This document shows, piece after piece, positions 1 through 6,797 of a stretch of 42,289 bases of DNA. Both the position numbers and the translations under genes were made by a program. The notes below the pieces were generated by a model. It worked only from the letters and a program-made list of their open reading frames with translations. It was not told the origin of the DNA and made no database searches. Numbering within the stretch: the stretch's first letter is position 1; each line of letters opens with the position of its first letter. Origin of the DNA: Arenicellales bacterium (GTDB lineage: Bacteria > Pseudomonadota > Gammaproteobacteria > Arenicellales > UBA868); contig JASMBC010000008.1 of NCBI GenBank assembly GCA_030754035.1, forward strand, positions 1-42,289, given 5' to 3'.

Positions 1-132
1 GAAGACCTGAACGAAAACCACGGCCGGTGCAATTACGTAGGCGTCAGCGGTTGTCCCGCTCCAGTCAAGAACCATGCCTTTGACCTTGCCGCGGTATTCC
101 CGGTGGTAGACATAGTCGGATCGAATGCTCAT
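1..132 (-). CDS. phnX: Phosphonoacetaldehyde hydrolase, N-terminal part (runs off the window)
   Basis: Only the first 44 codons are present, read on the minus strand from an ATG at 130-132; the rest lies left of the window. The fragment contains a haloacid-dehalogenase motif I of the form VLDWSGTTAD at about residues 22-31, followed by AYVIAP. This resembles the DWAGTxVD start of phosphonoacetaldehyde hydrolases, where the first Asp is the nucleophile. A Shine-Dalgarno GGAG sits about 7 bases before the ATG. In the family, PhnX hydrolyses phosphonoacetaldehyde to acetaldehyde and phosphate, the second step of 2-aminoethylphosphonate breakdown. Its position directly downstream of phnW (134-base gap, same strand) supports the call. 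The catalytic Schiff-base lysine and cap domain cannot be checked here. Confidence 0.8.
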   Translation of the reverse strand, partial: MSIRSDYVYHREYRGKVKGMVLDWSGTTADAYVIAPAVVFVQVF

Positions 133-266
133 GGATATCTCCAGTAAGAAGTTAAAGGGAAGAATGGCACAGGAGGCGTTCCCCTATGCTCCGAAAAAAA
201 CAGGCCTAACGGTGATGGTAGGGCAGGGTTCATGGAATGGGTCCGTGGCATTTGAAATGCTAGATG

Positions 267-1421
267 TCAGGCGTCTTTGCCTGGCCCGCAATTGCGCACG
301 TCCATGTGTTGCAGTGTTTCTCGTATCGCCGCCAGTGCGCCGTTGATCTGCTCTAGCCCAATACGCCCGATGCAGCCAATTCGGAAAGAATCGGCAACGG
401 TGAGTTTACCCGGGTAGATCACAAAGCCTTTTTCACCCATCATGGAATAGAAAGTAGAAAAATCGAAATTAATGTCTTCCGGCATATGAAAAGTGACGAT
501 GATCGGCGCCTGCAGGGTATCGCTCAACAGCGTTTCAAAGCCCATCGCCCGCATGCCTGAGACCAGTGCTTCACAGTTGGCGCGGTAACGTGCCCCACGT
601 CCGGCGACGCCCCCTTCGGCATCAAATTCATTCAGCGCTTGATCAAGCGCCAGGATGCAATGGGTAGGCGGAGTAAAACGCCATTGATCGTTGGCCTCCA
701 TTGCGCGCCACTGGTCATGCAGATCCAGTACCAGGCTGTCAGCATTGCCAAGGCACTCGAACAAAGACGCTTTGCGGACAATGCAAAAGCCCATACCAGG
801 CGACCCTTCCAGGCACTTGTTACTTGAAGCGACTACGGCGTCAAACGGCGTTTGTCGGGCATTCAAATCGATGGCGCCAAATGCACTCATAGCATCAATG
901 ATCAGGCGCCTACCGGCCTTGTGAGCAACAAGTGCCAACTCATGAACCGGATTTATAATTCCCGATGTCGTTTCGCAATGGACTGCGCAGATATGAGTGA
1001 GCGCGGGATCGGCATTGAGCGCATTCTTCACAGCTGCCGGATCGATCGGTTGATCCTCGGGCCATTCAAGCACTTCAAAGGCGCGGCCATGGATCTGACA
1101 GATAGCCTGCATCCGTTTGCCGTAGGCGCCGTTGATCAGCAGTAACACTTTTCCAGAGCGCGGGATCAGTGTGACCAGCATGGCCTCGACCACAAATGTG
1201 CCACTGCCCTGAAGAGGGACACAGGTGTAGTTTTCGGCGCCGTCCACGATCTCGACCAGACGCTGGCGCAACCTACGGTTCAGTTCAATAAAGCGGGTGT
1301 CGCGTGAGCCCCAGTCATGCGCCATGGCTGCCTTGACTGAAGGGGATGTCGTCAACGGTCCTGGGGTGAGTAGCCAGGGATCTCCCGTGGGAGAAAGGGA
1401 TGGAGTGTCTGCGTTCTTCAT
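267..1421 (-). CDS. phnW: 2-aminoethylphosphonate--pyruvate transaminase
   Basis: This is a PLP-dependent class V (fold type I) aminotransferase that moves the amino group of 2-aminoethylphosphonate to pyruvate, giving phosphonoacetaldehyde and alanine. The protein opens with the LLTPGPL motif typical of the AGT/PhnW family. It shows the cofactor-binding IIDAMSAFGAID segment and the PLP lysine in SSNKCLEGSPG (about K202). A C-terminal FRIGCIGRI segment matches PhnW proteins. I chose the ATG at 1419-1421 (384 residues), just before the conserved region. An in-frame TTG at 1452-1454 would add 11 residues and has no better ribosome-binding site. The gene precedes phnX and diverges from a LysR-type regulator, the usual layout of AEP-inducible operons. 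The specific substrate is inferred from family and neighbours. Confidence 0.93.
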   Translation of the reverse strand: MKNADTPSLSPTGDPWLLTPGPLTTSPSVKAAMAHDWGSRDTRFIELNRRLRQRLVEIVDGAENYTCVPLQGSGTFVVEAMLVTLIPRSGKVLLLINGAYGKRMQAICQIHGRAFEVLEWPEDQPIDPAAVKNALNADPALTHICAVHCETTSGIINPVHELALVAHKAGRRLIIDAMSAFGAIDLNARQTPFDAVVASSNKCLEGSPGMGFCIVRKASLFECLGNADSLVLDLHDQWRAMEANDQWRFTPPTHCILALDQALNEFDAEGGVAGRGARYRANCEALVSGMRAMGFETLLSDTLQAPIIVTFHMPEDINFDFSTFYSMMGEKGFVIYPGKLTVADSFRIGCIGRIGLEQINGALAAIRETLQHMDVRNCGPGKDA

Positions 1422-1475
1422 CTGTCGGCTCAAATTGAAGTCGCGGATTATCAACTCGAGTATATTATCTGTCTA

Positions 1476-1503
1476 TTCGATGTTATATATATAAAATATC
1501 GAA
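1476..1503. promoter_or_regulatory. Candidate operator/promoter between phnW and the LysR regulator
   Basis: The divergent gap is strikingly AT-rich around 1461-1500. It contains an inverted repeat, TTCGAT at 1476-1481 and ATCGAA at 1498-1503, around a TA-rich spacer. A second, looser pair is AAACCGA (1505-1511) and TCGGTTT (1564-1570). LysR-type regulators bind dyads with a T-N11-A core in such gaps, so this is a plausible control site for phnW-phnX and autoregulation. The assignment is inference from position and symmetry. Confidence 0.4.
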
Positions 1504-1590
1504 AAAACCGATACCCAGAACCAAGCCATGAAACTAATAGACCACCAAAACATCGGCATTACGTCGGTTTAATTAAAGAGACGACTTACT

Positions 1591-2466
1591 GTGACGGTAA
1601 AACACAACGCTTTGCGGGCTTTTCACGCGGTCGCAACCCAGGGCAGTTTCAGCCGGGCAGGGCATGTTCTGCACGTCAGTCAGCCGACCCTTTCGGGACA
1701 GGTCAGTGAACTCGAGCAGCGTTTTGGCGTGCAGCTTCTCAAGCGCCATAGCCGGGGCACTGATCTGACCGAGCTCGGCCGTGCGCTATTTCAGCACACG
1801 ACGAGCCTGTTTGAGACTTACGCACAGATAGACAACTTACTGGTATCAGCCTATGGCCTGGTTACTGGCGAGCTCAAGGTAGGGGCTGATGCGCCCTATC
1901 ATGTGTTGCCGTTGCTCGCGGGTTTCGCCCGGCGCTACCCGGGTGTTACGCTTTCCCTGGCTTTTGGCAATTCCCGAAACGTGCTCACGGGCCTGCGGCG
2001 TAGCGAATATGATATTGCGGTCTTACCGAATATTACGCCCGGCGATCGGCTGGTCGCAGTGCCACTGGCAAGTGATCATCTGGTCATTCTGGCACCGCTG
2101 GCTCATCCATTCGGCGCGCGGCGCAGTGTGAGCCTGCGGGAAATCGTCGGGCAGGCGCTGGTATTGCGGGAGAAGGGGTCAACTACTCGTGCGATTTTCG
2201 AAAAGGCGGTCAGCGATTCCGGCCTCGTGCTTGAAAATGTGATGGAGATCGGCAGTCGGGAAGGGATACGCGAGGCCGTGGCTGCCGGTTTGGGCATCGG
2301 AGTAGTTCCCTGGTCGGAGCGTGGCAATGACAACCGGCTGCATTATGTTTCGGTTCGCGACGCCGACCTCAAGAATACCGAATATGTCTGCTGCCAGCGG
2401 GCGCGGCGGGCACGGGCACCAATCCAGGCGTTTATTGACCTTGTGCCGCCGCTGGGTATCAGTTAG
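1591..2466 (+). CDS. LysR-family transcriptional regulator, probably of AEP catabolism
   Basis: The 291-residue protein has the LysR winged helix-turn-helix at the N terminus (about residues 5-62: ALRAFHAVATQGSFSRAG, then VSQPTLSGQVSELEQRFG). A substrate-binding domain follows from about residue 90 (GELKVGADAPYHVLPLL, and GLGIGVVP near residue 230). Length is normal for the family. The start is a GTG at 1591 with a weak AAAGAG upstream; no better start precedes the helix-turn-helix. It diverges from phnW across a 169-base AT-rich gap, so it most likely controls the AEP transaminase/hydrolase genes in response to AEP or a related phosphonate. The effector is an inference. It converges with the DUF3108 gene, leaving an 11-base gap. 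Confidence 0.9.
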   Translation: MTVKHNALRAFHAVATQGSFSRAGHVLHVSQPTLSGQVSELEQRFGVQLLKRHSRGTDLTELGRALFQHTTSLFETYAQIDNLLVSAYGLVTGELKVGADAPYHVLPLLAGFARRYPGVTLSLAFGNSRNVLTGLRRSEYDIAVLPNITPGDRLVAVPLASDHLVILAPLAHPFGARRSVSLREIVGQALVLREKGSTTRAIFEKAVSDSGLVLENVMEIGSREGIREAVAAGLGIGVVPWSERGNDNRLHYVSVRDADLKNTEYVCCQRARRARAPIQAFIDLVPPLGIS

Positions 2467-2477
2467 TCCTTTCCCGG

Positions 2478-3218
2478 TCACTCAAGCATTGTGCTGTGGT
2501 TGAGTATCACGGTGGCCTTTACCTTACCGTTGTGTTCCTGGCGCAATTGGATCGCTGTGAAATGTGGTTTGGATGCAAACCAGTAATACAGCTCGCGCGA
2601 GCTGTTCCGGTCAATAAAGAATCGCGTGGTCGCAACAGATTGCCCGGCAATCTCAAGTGTCTCGGGCTCTTGCTCAACAAATACGTAGTCACGAATTTGA
2701 TGGCCCTCGTGCACAAGATAGTGCGGTGCCCATTGACCCCGCGAGAATTCTAAGCGAGCCATCAGTTCAAAGGTAAGGGGATCCTGCATGCCTGACTTAA
2801 GCGGGAAAGTCTGTTCTTGATTTTTGGCGAATCCTCGGCTGAGCCCGGCCGTCCAATCGAATTCAATGCGGATATCACGCTTGTGTTTGTTCTGGCCGTC
2901 GCCAACGGTATAGAGCAGGGGGCGGATAACGCCATCGTGCATTTCGAACCGGGAAACCTCGTAAACCGGGCCAAACCCCGACAACCGTGCAAAACCTTTA
3001 AGCTTGGTCGTTGAGCGCAGAACATAGTCAGGCCCGGTGCGTTCCAGGGATACTACCCGTGATGCACCAAAGCCAGAGTAGTCGACCGAGTAGTGGGATT
3101 GGAACGGGACCATGACGGTACTGCTGGCAACTGTCGAGGTGCAAAAAAATCCTAACAGGGTCGCAGTGACTACTGCGGCAAGCCTGTGAACGAGGCCAAA
3201 CTGTCCAAGGTGGATCAT
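2478..3218 (-). CDS. DUF3108 domain-containing exported protein
   Basis: The 246-residue protein starts with a hydrophobic segment at about residues 12-32 (RLAAVVTATLLGFF then TVASS), read as a cleavable signal peptide for export to the periplasm. The rest matches my knowledge of DUF3108 proteins: a YSVDYSGFGASR strand, a YEVSRFEMHDGVIRPLLY segment and a RDIRIEFDWTAG segment, then DPLTFELMARL and a C-terminal FFIDRNSSRELYYWFA. The family's biochemical function is unknown; the pattern suggests a beta-rich periplasmic protein. It is divergent from the EEP-family gene and shares only about 100 bases with it. Confidence 0.85.
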   Translation of the reverse strand: MIHLGQFGLVHRLAAVVTATLLGFFCTSTVASSTVMVPFQSHYSVDYSGFGASRVVSLERTGPDYVLRSTTKLKGFARLSGFGPVYEVSRFEMHDGVIRPLLYTVGDGQNKHKRDIRIEFDWTAGLSRGFAKNQEQTFPLKSGMQDPLTFELMARLEFSRGQWAPHYLVHEGHQIRDYVFVEQEPETLEIAGQSVATTRFFIDRNSSRELYYWFASKPHFTAIQLRQEHNGKVKATVILNHSTMLE

Positions 3219-3287
3219 GCGGCTGACGATTTGTTGATCAACGGTACGGGAGGTAGACTGGTGGGTGCCTTAGCGCCACGCTGGAGA

Positions 3288-3308
3288 CCTGTAAGGGCTA
3301 TTTACAGG
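3288..3308 (+). promoter_or_regulatory. Hairpin overlapping the ribosome-binding site of the EEP gene
   Basis: A perfect 7-base inverted repeat, CCTGTAA (3288-3294) and TTACAGG (3302-3308), encloses a 7-base loop. Its right arm covers the first bases of the AGGAG Shine-Dalgarno (3306-3310) that serves the GTG start at 3322. If formed in the mRNA, the hairpin would partly hide the ribosome-binding site. The pairing is visible in the sequence; a regulatory effect is inference. Confidence 0.4.
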
Positions 3309-3321
3309 AGTTGATTGTACC

Positions 3322-4068
3322 GTGAAAATTCGACTGGTGATTTACAACATTCATAAGTGTATTGGCGGAATCGATCGACGCTACGATCTACCGCGTATTG
3401 TCGAAGTGATAAATCATTACCGCCCGGATATCGTCCTTTTGCAAGAAGTGGCCCGATATAGCAGGTCGTCTGCGAATATTCATCAGATTGATGTACTGGG
3501 CGAGGCGATTGGATTGAATCATCGGCTTTGGGTGGCGAATGTGAAGGCTCGAACCGGTCACGGTTACGGTAATGCGATCCTTAGTCGTTGGCCACTGCTT
3601 GACAGCGACAATATTGATCTGACCATTGGCCCAAAAAAGCGTCGCGGCGCCCTTCATGCTCGGGCCCGGGTATCATTGGATGATAACGCCCCGGGTAAGG
3701 CTCGAAGCCGCACCCTGCATCTGTTTAATCTGCACCTGGGCCTGTCGGGAATCGAGCGAAGGATGCAGTTAAAGAAAATGCTAGGTCATGCGACCTTTGC
3801 CCGAATCGCCCACGACACACCCACCCTCGTTGCTGGTGACCTCAATGACATTTGGGGCACTTTAGGGCGCCAGGTGATGCATCCGGCAGGCTTTTTTGGC
3901 GCCGGGCGAATGCCGCGTACCTTCCCAGCTTACGCGCCGGTACGGCCACTGGACAGCCTTTATGTGCGCGGCGCCCTGGAAATTGATAGCTTGTTGCCTT
4001 CACGACTGAGTCTCGCACGACAGGCTTCGGATCACCTGCCTTTGATTGCGGACCTCCGATTAGTCTGA
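3322..4068 (+). CDS. Endonuclease/exonuclease/phosphatase (EEP) family protein
   Basis: The 248-residue protein has the order of motifs seen in the EEP (DNase I-like) superfamily. It begins VIYNIHKCIGG, has the metal-binding glutamate in LLQEVAR (E42), HGYGNAILSRWPL near residue 76, the GDLND motif near residue 173, and the terminal SDHLPLIADL. These residues form a divalent-metal phosphodiesterase or phosphatase site. The substrate is unknown; related short proteins next to cardiolipin synthase genes are thought to act on lipids, but no such neighbour is present. No signal peptide is seen. The start is a GTG at 3322 with AGGAG 11 bases upstream, partly inside a hairpin. Confidence 0.88.
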   Translation: MKIRLVIYNIHKCIGGIDRRYDLPRIVEVINHYRPDIVLLQEVARYSRSSANIHQIDVLGEAIGLNHRLWVANVKARTGHGYGNAILSRWPLLDSDNIDLTIGPKKRRGALHARARVSLDDNAPGKARSRTLHLFNLHLGLSGIERRMQLKKMLGHATFARIAHDTPTLVAGDLNDIWGTLGRQVMHPAGFFGAGRMPRTFPAYAPVRPLDSLYVRGALEIDSLLPSRLSLARQASDHLPLIADLRLV

Positions 4069-4070
4069 GA

Positions 4071-4898
4071 TCAGGATCGCAGTCCGAGAATCTGGCGGGC
4101 TTCTGCCGTGCTTGCTGGATGACGATCGTAATCGGAACACAGGATCGCCACGCGCCCGACAAGCTCGGCGTTGCTTTGGGCGAGGCGCGACTTATCAAAA
4201 CGCAGATTATCTTCAAGCCCTGTCCTGCAGTGGCCGCCCATCTCCAACGCCCAGTGGTTGACCTCGAGTTGCCCGCGGCCAACCCCCGCCGCAGTCCAGG
4301 TTGCATCCGGCATGACAGTCGATAGTTGGGCAAGTTCGAATTCAAGAATCTCTCGTCGTGGGGGCAGGGCGTTCGGTACTCCCATCACAAACTGCACGTG
4401 AACCGGGGCTTTGATCAGGCTCCGTTCCACCAGCGCGGCGGCCGAGTAAAGCATCGACAGATCGAAGACTTCGACCTCCGGTTTGATGTGGTGTTGCAGC
4501 ATATTGCCAGCCAGTTGATCAATGAGTTCCGGGTGGTTCTCATAAATCATCCCAGGAAAGTTCACCGAACCGGTTGCCAGAGAGGCCATGTCGGGCGCAA
4601 GGTAGAGCATAGAGCCGCGCTGGTCAGCCTCGCGGCCACGTCCACCAGTGGAAAACTGAATGATGATTCCAGGGCAGTGCTTTTTGATCCCCTCTTGCAC
4701 TAGGGCAAAACGCTGTGGGTCCGAGGAGGGGTTCTCTTGCTCGTCACGGACATGGATATGCACCAGACTGGCGCCGGCTTCAAAGGCGGCGTGAGTCGAT
4801 TCCACCTGCTCGGCGGTACTGATCGGCACAGCAGGATTGTCCTTTTTTCTGGGGACTGCGCCAGTAATGGCAACGGTAATAATGCAGGGCTGAGTCAT
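4071..4898 (-). CDS. BKACE-family (DUF849) beta-keto acid cleavage enzyme
   Basis: The 275-residue protein belongs to the 3-keto-5-aminohexanoate cleavage (Kce/DUF849) family. It opens with CIITVAITGAVPRK and carries VHIHVRD with the zinc-binding histidines (H47 and H49). It also has FSTGGRG, the EVEVFDL segment near residue 140 and FVMGVPNALPP. These TIM-barrel zinc enzymes condense a beta-keto acid with acetyl-CoA to give acetoacetate and a new CoA ester; substrates vary with the residues lining the pocket. In lysine fermenters the gene sits with kamA/kamD/kdd; here it stands alone, convergent with the EEP gene, so the substrate cannot be assigned. Length and start (ATG at 4896-4898) are normal. 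Confidence 0.9.
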   Translation of the reverse strand: MTQPCIITVAITGAVPRKKDNPAVPISTAEQVESTHAAFEAGASLVHIHVRDEQENPSSDPQRFALVQEGIKKHCPGIIIQFSTGGRGREADQRGSMLYLAPDMASLATGSVNFPGMIYENHPELIDQLAGNMLQHHIKPEVEVFDLSMLYSAAALVERSLIKAPVHVQFVMGVPNALPPRREILEFELAQLSTVMPDATWTAAGVGRGQLEVNHWALEMGGHCRTGLEDNLRFDKSRLAQSNAELVGRVAILCSDYDRHPASTAEARQILGLRS

Positions 4899-5112
4899 AT
4901 CGATCTATGCAAAAAGGGAAAAGGGTAACCATACACGGACAACGCCTCGTAGCAAACCCCGTTTTTTAAAAGGCCCGCATCAGGCTGAAGCTTGCGAAGT
5001 GGGTCAGATGGAGTGCGATCACTAAGGCGGGCTATGGAATGGACCATTGGATCAGACGTAGCGCCCGAGTGAGCCGTCTTAAACTCATTTTTCATGTATC
5101 CTTCTCTCATTC
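4899..5112. other. Intergenic gap between the BKACE and M50 genes
   Basis: The 300-base divergent gap between 4898 and 5199 holds no recognisable gene apart from a doubtful 29-codon frame at its right end. A TTTTTTAAAA tract lies near 4962-4971. Minus-strand promoter elements for the BKACE gene must lie here, but I could not pick one with confidence. Confidence 0.4.
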
Positions 5113-5202
5113 ATGATTAACCTGCAGGTCGCTGTGCAACCTGATCCAGATGAGCAACAACGCATCACGATGGTTTTTGAATCGCCAATGGTAATCAGTT
5201 GA
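5113..5202 (+). CDS. Possible 29-residue leader peptide upstream of the M50 protease gene
   Basis: An ATG at 5113 opens a 29-codon frame (starting MINLQVAVQPDPDEQQ) whose TGA stop (5200-5202) overlaps the TTG start of the next gene in a TTGA junction. There is no clear Shine-Dalgarno before the ATG and I recognise no homologue. The frame could be a coupling peptide that delivers ribosomes to the poorly initiated protease start, or chance. The overlap itself is certain; coding status is not. Confidence 0.25.
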   Translation: MINLQVAVQPDPDEQQRITMVFESPMVIS

Positions 5203-5840
5203 TTCCTTTACTTGCCCAGGGGCAGTGGGTTCTGTTCATGGTAATTCTTGTGGCGCTGATTGTGTCCTTGTCGTTCCATGAGTTCGGCCACGCTTTTGTT
5301 GCACTTCGCTTCGGCGATGACACCGCTCGTCGTGCCGGGCGTTTGACCATTAACCCGCTGGCCCACATTGACCCTATGGGCCTGTTGATGGTGGTTTTTA
5401 TCGGCTTTGGCTATGCCAAACCTGTGCCGACCGACCCTCGCCGATTTACCTCGCGTTACGCCGACTTGCTGGTGGCTGCTGCCGGGCCTGCCATGAATTT
5501 GCTGTTGGCTATTATCAGTATCAATGTTTATCTCATATTGTTGGATTGGGGGTGGGTGGATCTTTCCAGTCCGGGCCCTCGCCTGTTTTTCATCTATCTT
5601 GCGCAAATTAACCTACTGTTGATGATGTTTAACTTATTGCCGGTCGGCGCGCTCGATGGACATTACATTCTTCCTTATCTGCTCCCTCGCGCCTTGTCCC
5701 AGGCTTATCGTTATTACAATGGGCGCTATGGCAATTGGGCTTTGTTGGCTCTGATCCTGTTAGCCTTCATGGGCGTTCCGATTTTCTCAACGATCAGTGG
5801 GTTCAGCGCGGCTTTGTTACCGCTCATTGCGTGGGTTTAG
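5199..5840 (+). CDS. Site-2 protease family (M50) membrane metalloprotease
   Basis: The 213-residue protein is almost wholly hydrophobic, with about five or six membrane segments. It contains the zinc protease motif HEFGH (H27, E28, H31) in the first segment, RRAGRLTINPLAHIDPMG just after it, and the third metal ligand motif NLLPVGALDG (N145 to G154) in a later helix. This is the short YwhC-like branch without a PDZ domain, which cleaves substrates within the membrane; its natural target is unknown. The start is uncertain. The TTG at 5199 gives a full first helix and no other start lies between it and the upstream in-frame stop, but the ATG at 5238 would keep the HEFGH motif and shorten the N terminus by 13 residues. 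Confidence 0.9.
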   Translation: MIPLLAQGQWVLFMVILVALIVSLSFHEFGHAFVALRFGDDTARRAGRLTINPLAHIDPMGLLMVVFIGFGYAKPVPTDPRRFTSRYADLLVAAAGPAMNLLLAIISINVYLILLDWGWVDLSSPGPRLFFIYLAQINLLLMMFNLLPVGALDGHYILPYLLPRALSQAYRYYNGRYGNWALLALILLAFMGVPIFSTISGFSAALLPLIAWV

Positions 5841-5869
5841 GATGGGATCTGACGCTTTCGGGGAAAACC

Positions 5870-6526
5870 ATGCCTGAGGATTCGAAAGAAAGCGATATCG
5901 CCTCGCAATCGTCCGAGACGCTACTGGCACGGGCGTATGGCCTCAAGAGCCCCGACCAGGCCCGGGCGTTGTATCGCGATTGGGCCGGAACCTACGATGC
6001 TCACCTGGAGAATGGGCTGGGATATATCGCGCCCGCACACATTGCTGCAATGCTCGATGAGGTGCTTGAGGATCACGCTGCTCGAATTCTGGATGTGGGA
6101 TGTGGTACAGGGCTGGTCGGGGAGCGCCTGGCGACTCTTGGATTCAGCTCCATCGACGGGCTCGATTTTTCCCCCCAGATGCTGGCCGCTGCGGCTGAAA
6201 AAGATATTTACTATGAGTTGCTTGAGTCTGATCTCGAGGGAACATTGGGTATTGCTGATGCCATCTATGATGCGGGGATATCCTGCGGCACCTTCACCCA
6301 CGGTCATGTCGGCCCCGGGGCACTGACTGAGATTTTCCGAGTGCTTCGCAGTGGAGCTGTGTTCGCATGCACGATTCATACCCATCTGTGGGCTGAGGCC
6401 GGTTTCGCCCAGCACATCGCGGCACTCGAAGCTGGCGGGATCATTATTGTCGAAAATATTGTCGACAAGCCCTATTTTGAAGCCGCAGAGCCCGACGGAA
6501 AATTCTGCCTGATGCGAAAACTCTGA
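5870..6526 (+). CDS. Class I SAM-dependent methyltransferase
   Basis: The 218-residue protein contains methyltransferase motif I, LDVGCGTG (residues 74-81), a motif II-like GLDFSPQMLAAA (97-108) and a post-I acidic segment, the usual Rossmann-fold SAM site. The N-terminal part (ALYRDWAGTYDAHL) resembles the lead-in seen in small-molecule and quinone-type methyltransferases. The substrate cannot be told. I chose the ATG at 5870, preceded by GGGGA at 5860-5864; longer in-frame starts would overlap the M50 gene. It follows the protease gene by 29 bases on the same strand, so they may be co-transcribed. Confidence 0.88.
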   Translation: MPEDSKESDIASQSSETLLARAYGLKSPDQARALYRDWAGTYDAHLENGLGYIAPAHIAAMLDEVLEDHAARILDVGCGTGLVGERLATLGFSSIDGLDFSPQMLAAAAEKDIYYELLESDLEGTLGIADAIYDAGISCGTFTHGHVGPGALTEIFRVLRSGAVFACTIHTHLWAEAGFAQHIAALEAGGIIIVENIVDKPYFEAAEPDGKFCLMRKL

Positions 6527-6575
6527 GGGCCTGACAGACAATTGCCTGTAATGGCTTGGCCCGGTGTTAAAATTG

Positions 6576-6606
6576 TTGGCATGCTGGGATCAACGCCTGG
6601 TGTAAT
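6576..6606 (+). promoter_or_regulatory. Putative promoter of the SRP RNA gene
   Basis: TTGGCA at 6576-6581 and TGTAAT at 6601-6606 resemble sigma70 -35 and -10 boxes with a long 19-base spacer. A start about 7-8 bases after the -10 falls at 6613-6614, exactly where the SRP RNA helix begins. This fit is the main support. Confidence 0.45.
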
Positions 6607-6613
6607 TCGATAT

Positions 6614-6724
6614 GGCGGCGGCGGTCGGTCTCCCCGGTGGCGGAAGGTTGTGAACCCGGTCAGGTCCGGAAGGAAGCAGCCGTAGCATCCGAATCGGGTG
6701 CCGGGGTCAGGCTGGCTGGCGCCG
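6614..6724 (+). ncRNA. ffs: Signal recognition particle RNA (4.5S, small bacterial type)
   Basis: The conserved domain IV core is plain: GGTCAGGTCCGGAAGGAAGC starts at 6658, continues into the CAGCC right arm, and includes the GGAA tetraloop and the symmetric and asymmetric loops bound by Ffh. Flanking arms pair over distance: the GGCGGCGG and TCTCCCCGG stretches on the left (6614-6639) with GCCGGGGTCAG and GGCGCCG on the right (6699-6724). This gives the roughly 110-nucleotide hairpin of the 4.5S class. The RNA joins Ffh to target inner-membrane proteins co-translationally. It lies directly upstream of dnaX, as in many Gammaproteobacteria. The ends are estimated from base pairing to within a few bases. 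Confidence 0.93.
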
Positions 6725-6797
6725 TCTCCAAGCAGATGCGAGGCAACCATCAAGCGTCAGGGACACGGATGCGTTTCTACTTTTCAATCAAGTTCTC

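Noticed and set aside
248-260. Palindrome GCATTTGAAATGC between phnW and phnX
   Set aside because: Too short, with a one-base centre that cannot form an RNA hairpin loop; no T run follows, so it is not a terminator, and nothing supports an operator role.
4895-5110. 71-codon minus-strand frame in the gap left of the M50 gene
   Set aside because: No ribosome-binding site, no family resemblance, and its end overlaps the BKACE start region; likely chance.
5921-6541. 206-codon minus-strand frame opposite the methyltransferase
   Set aside because: The plus strand carries a full SAM-binding motif and a good ribosome-binding site; the antisense frame has neither.
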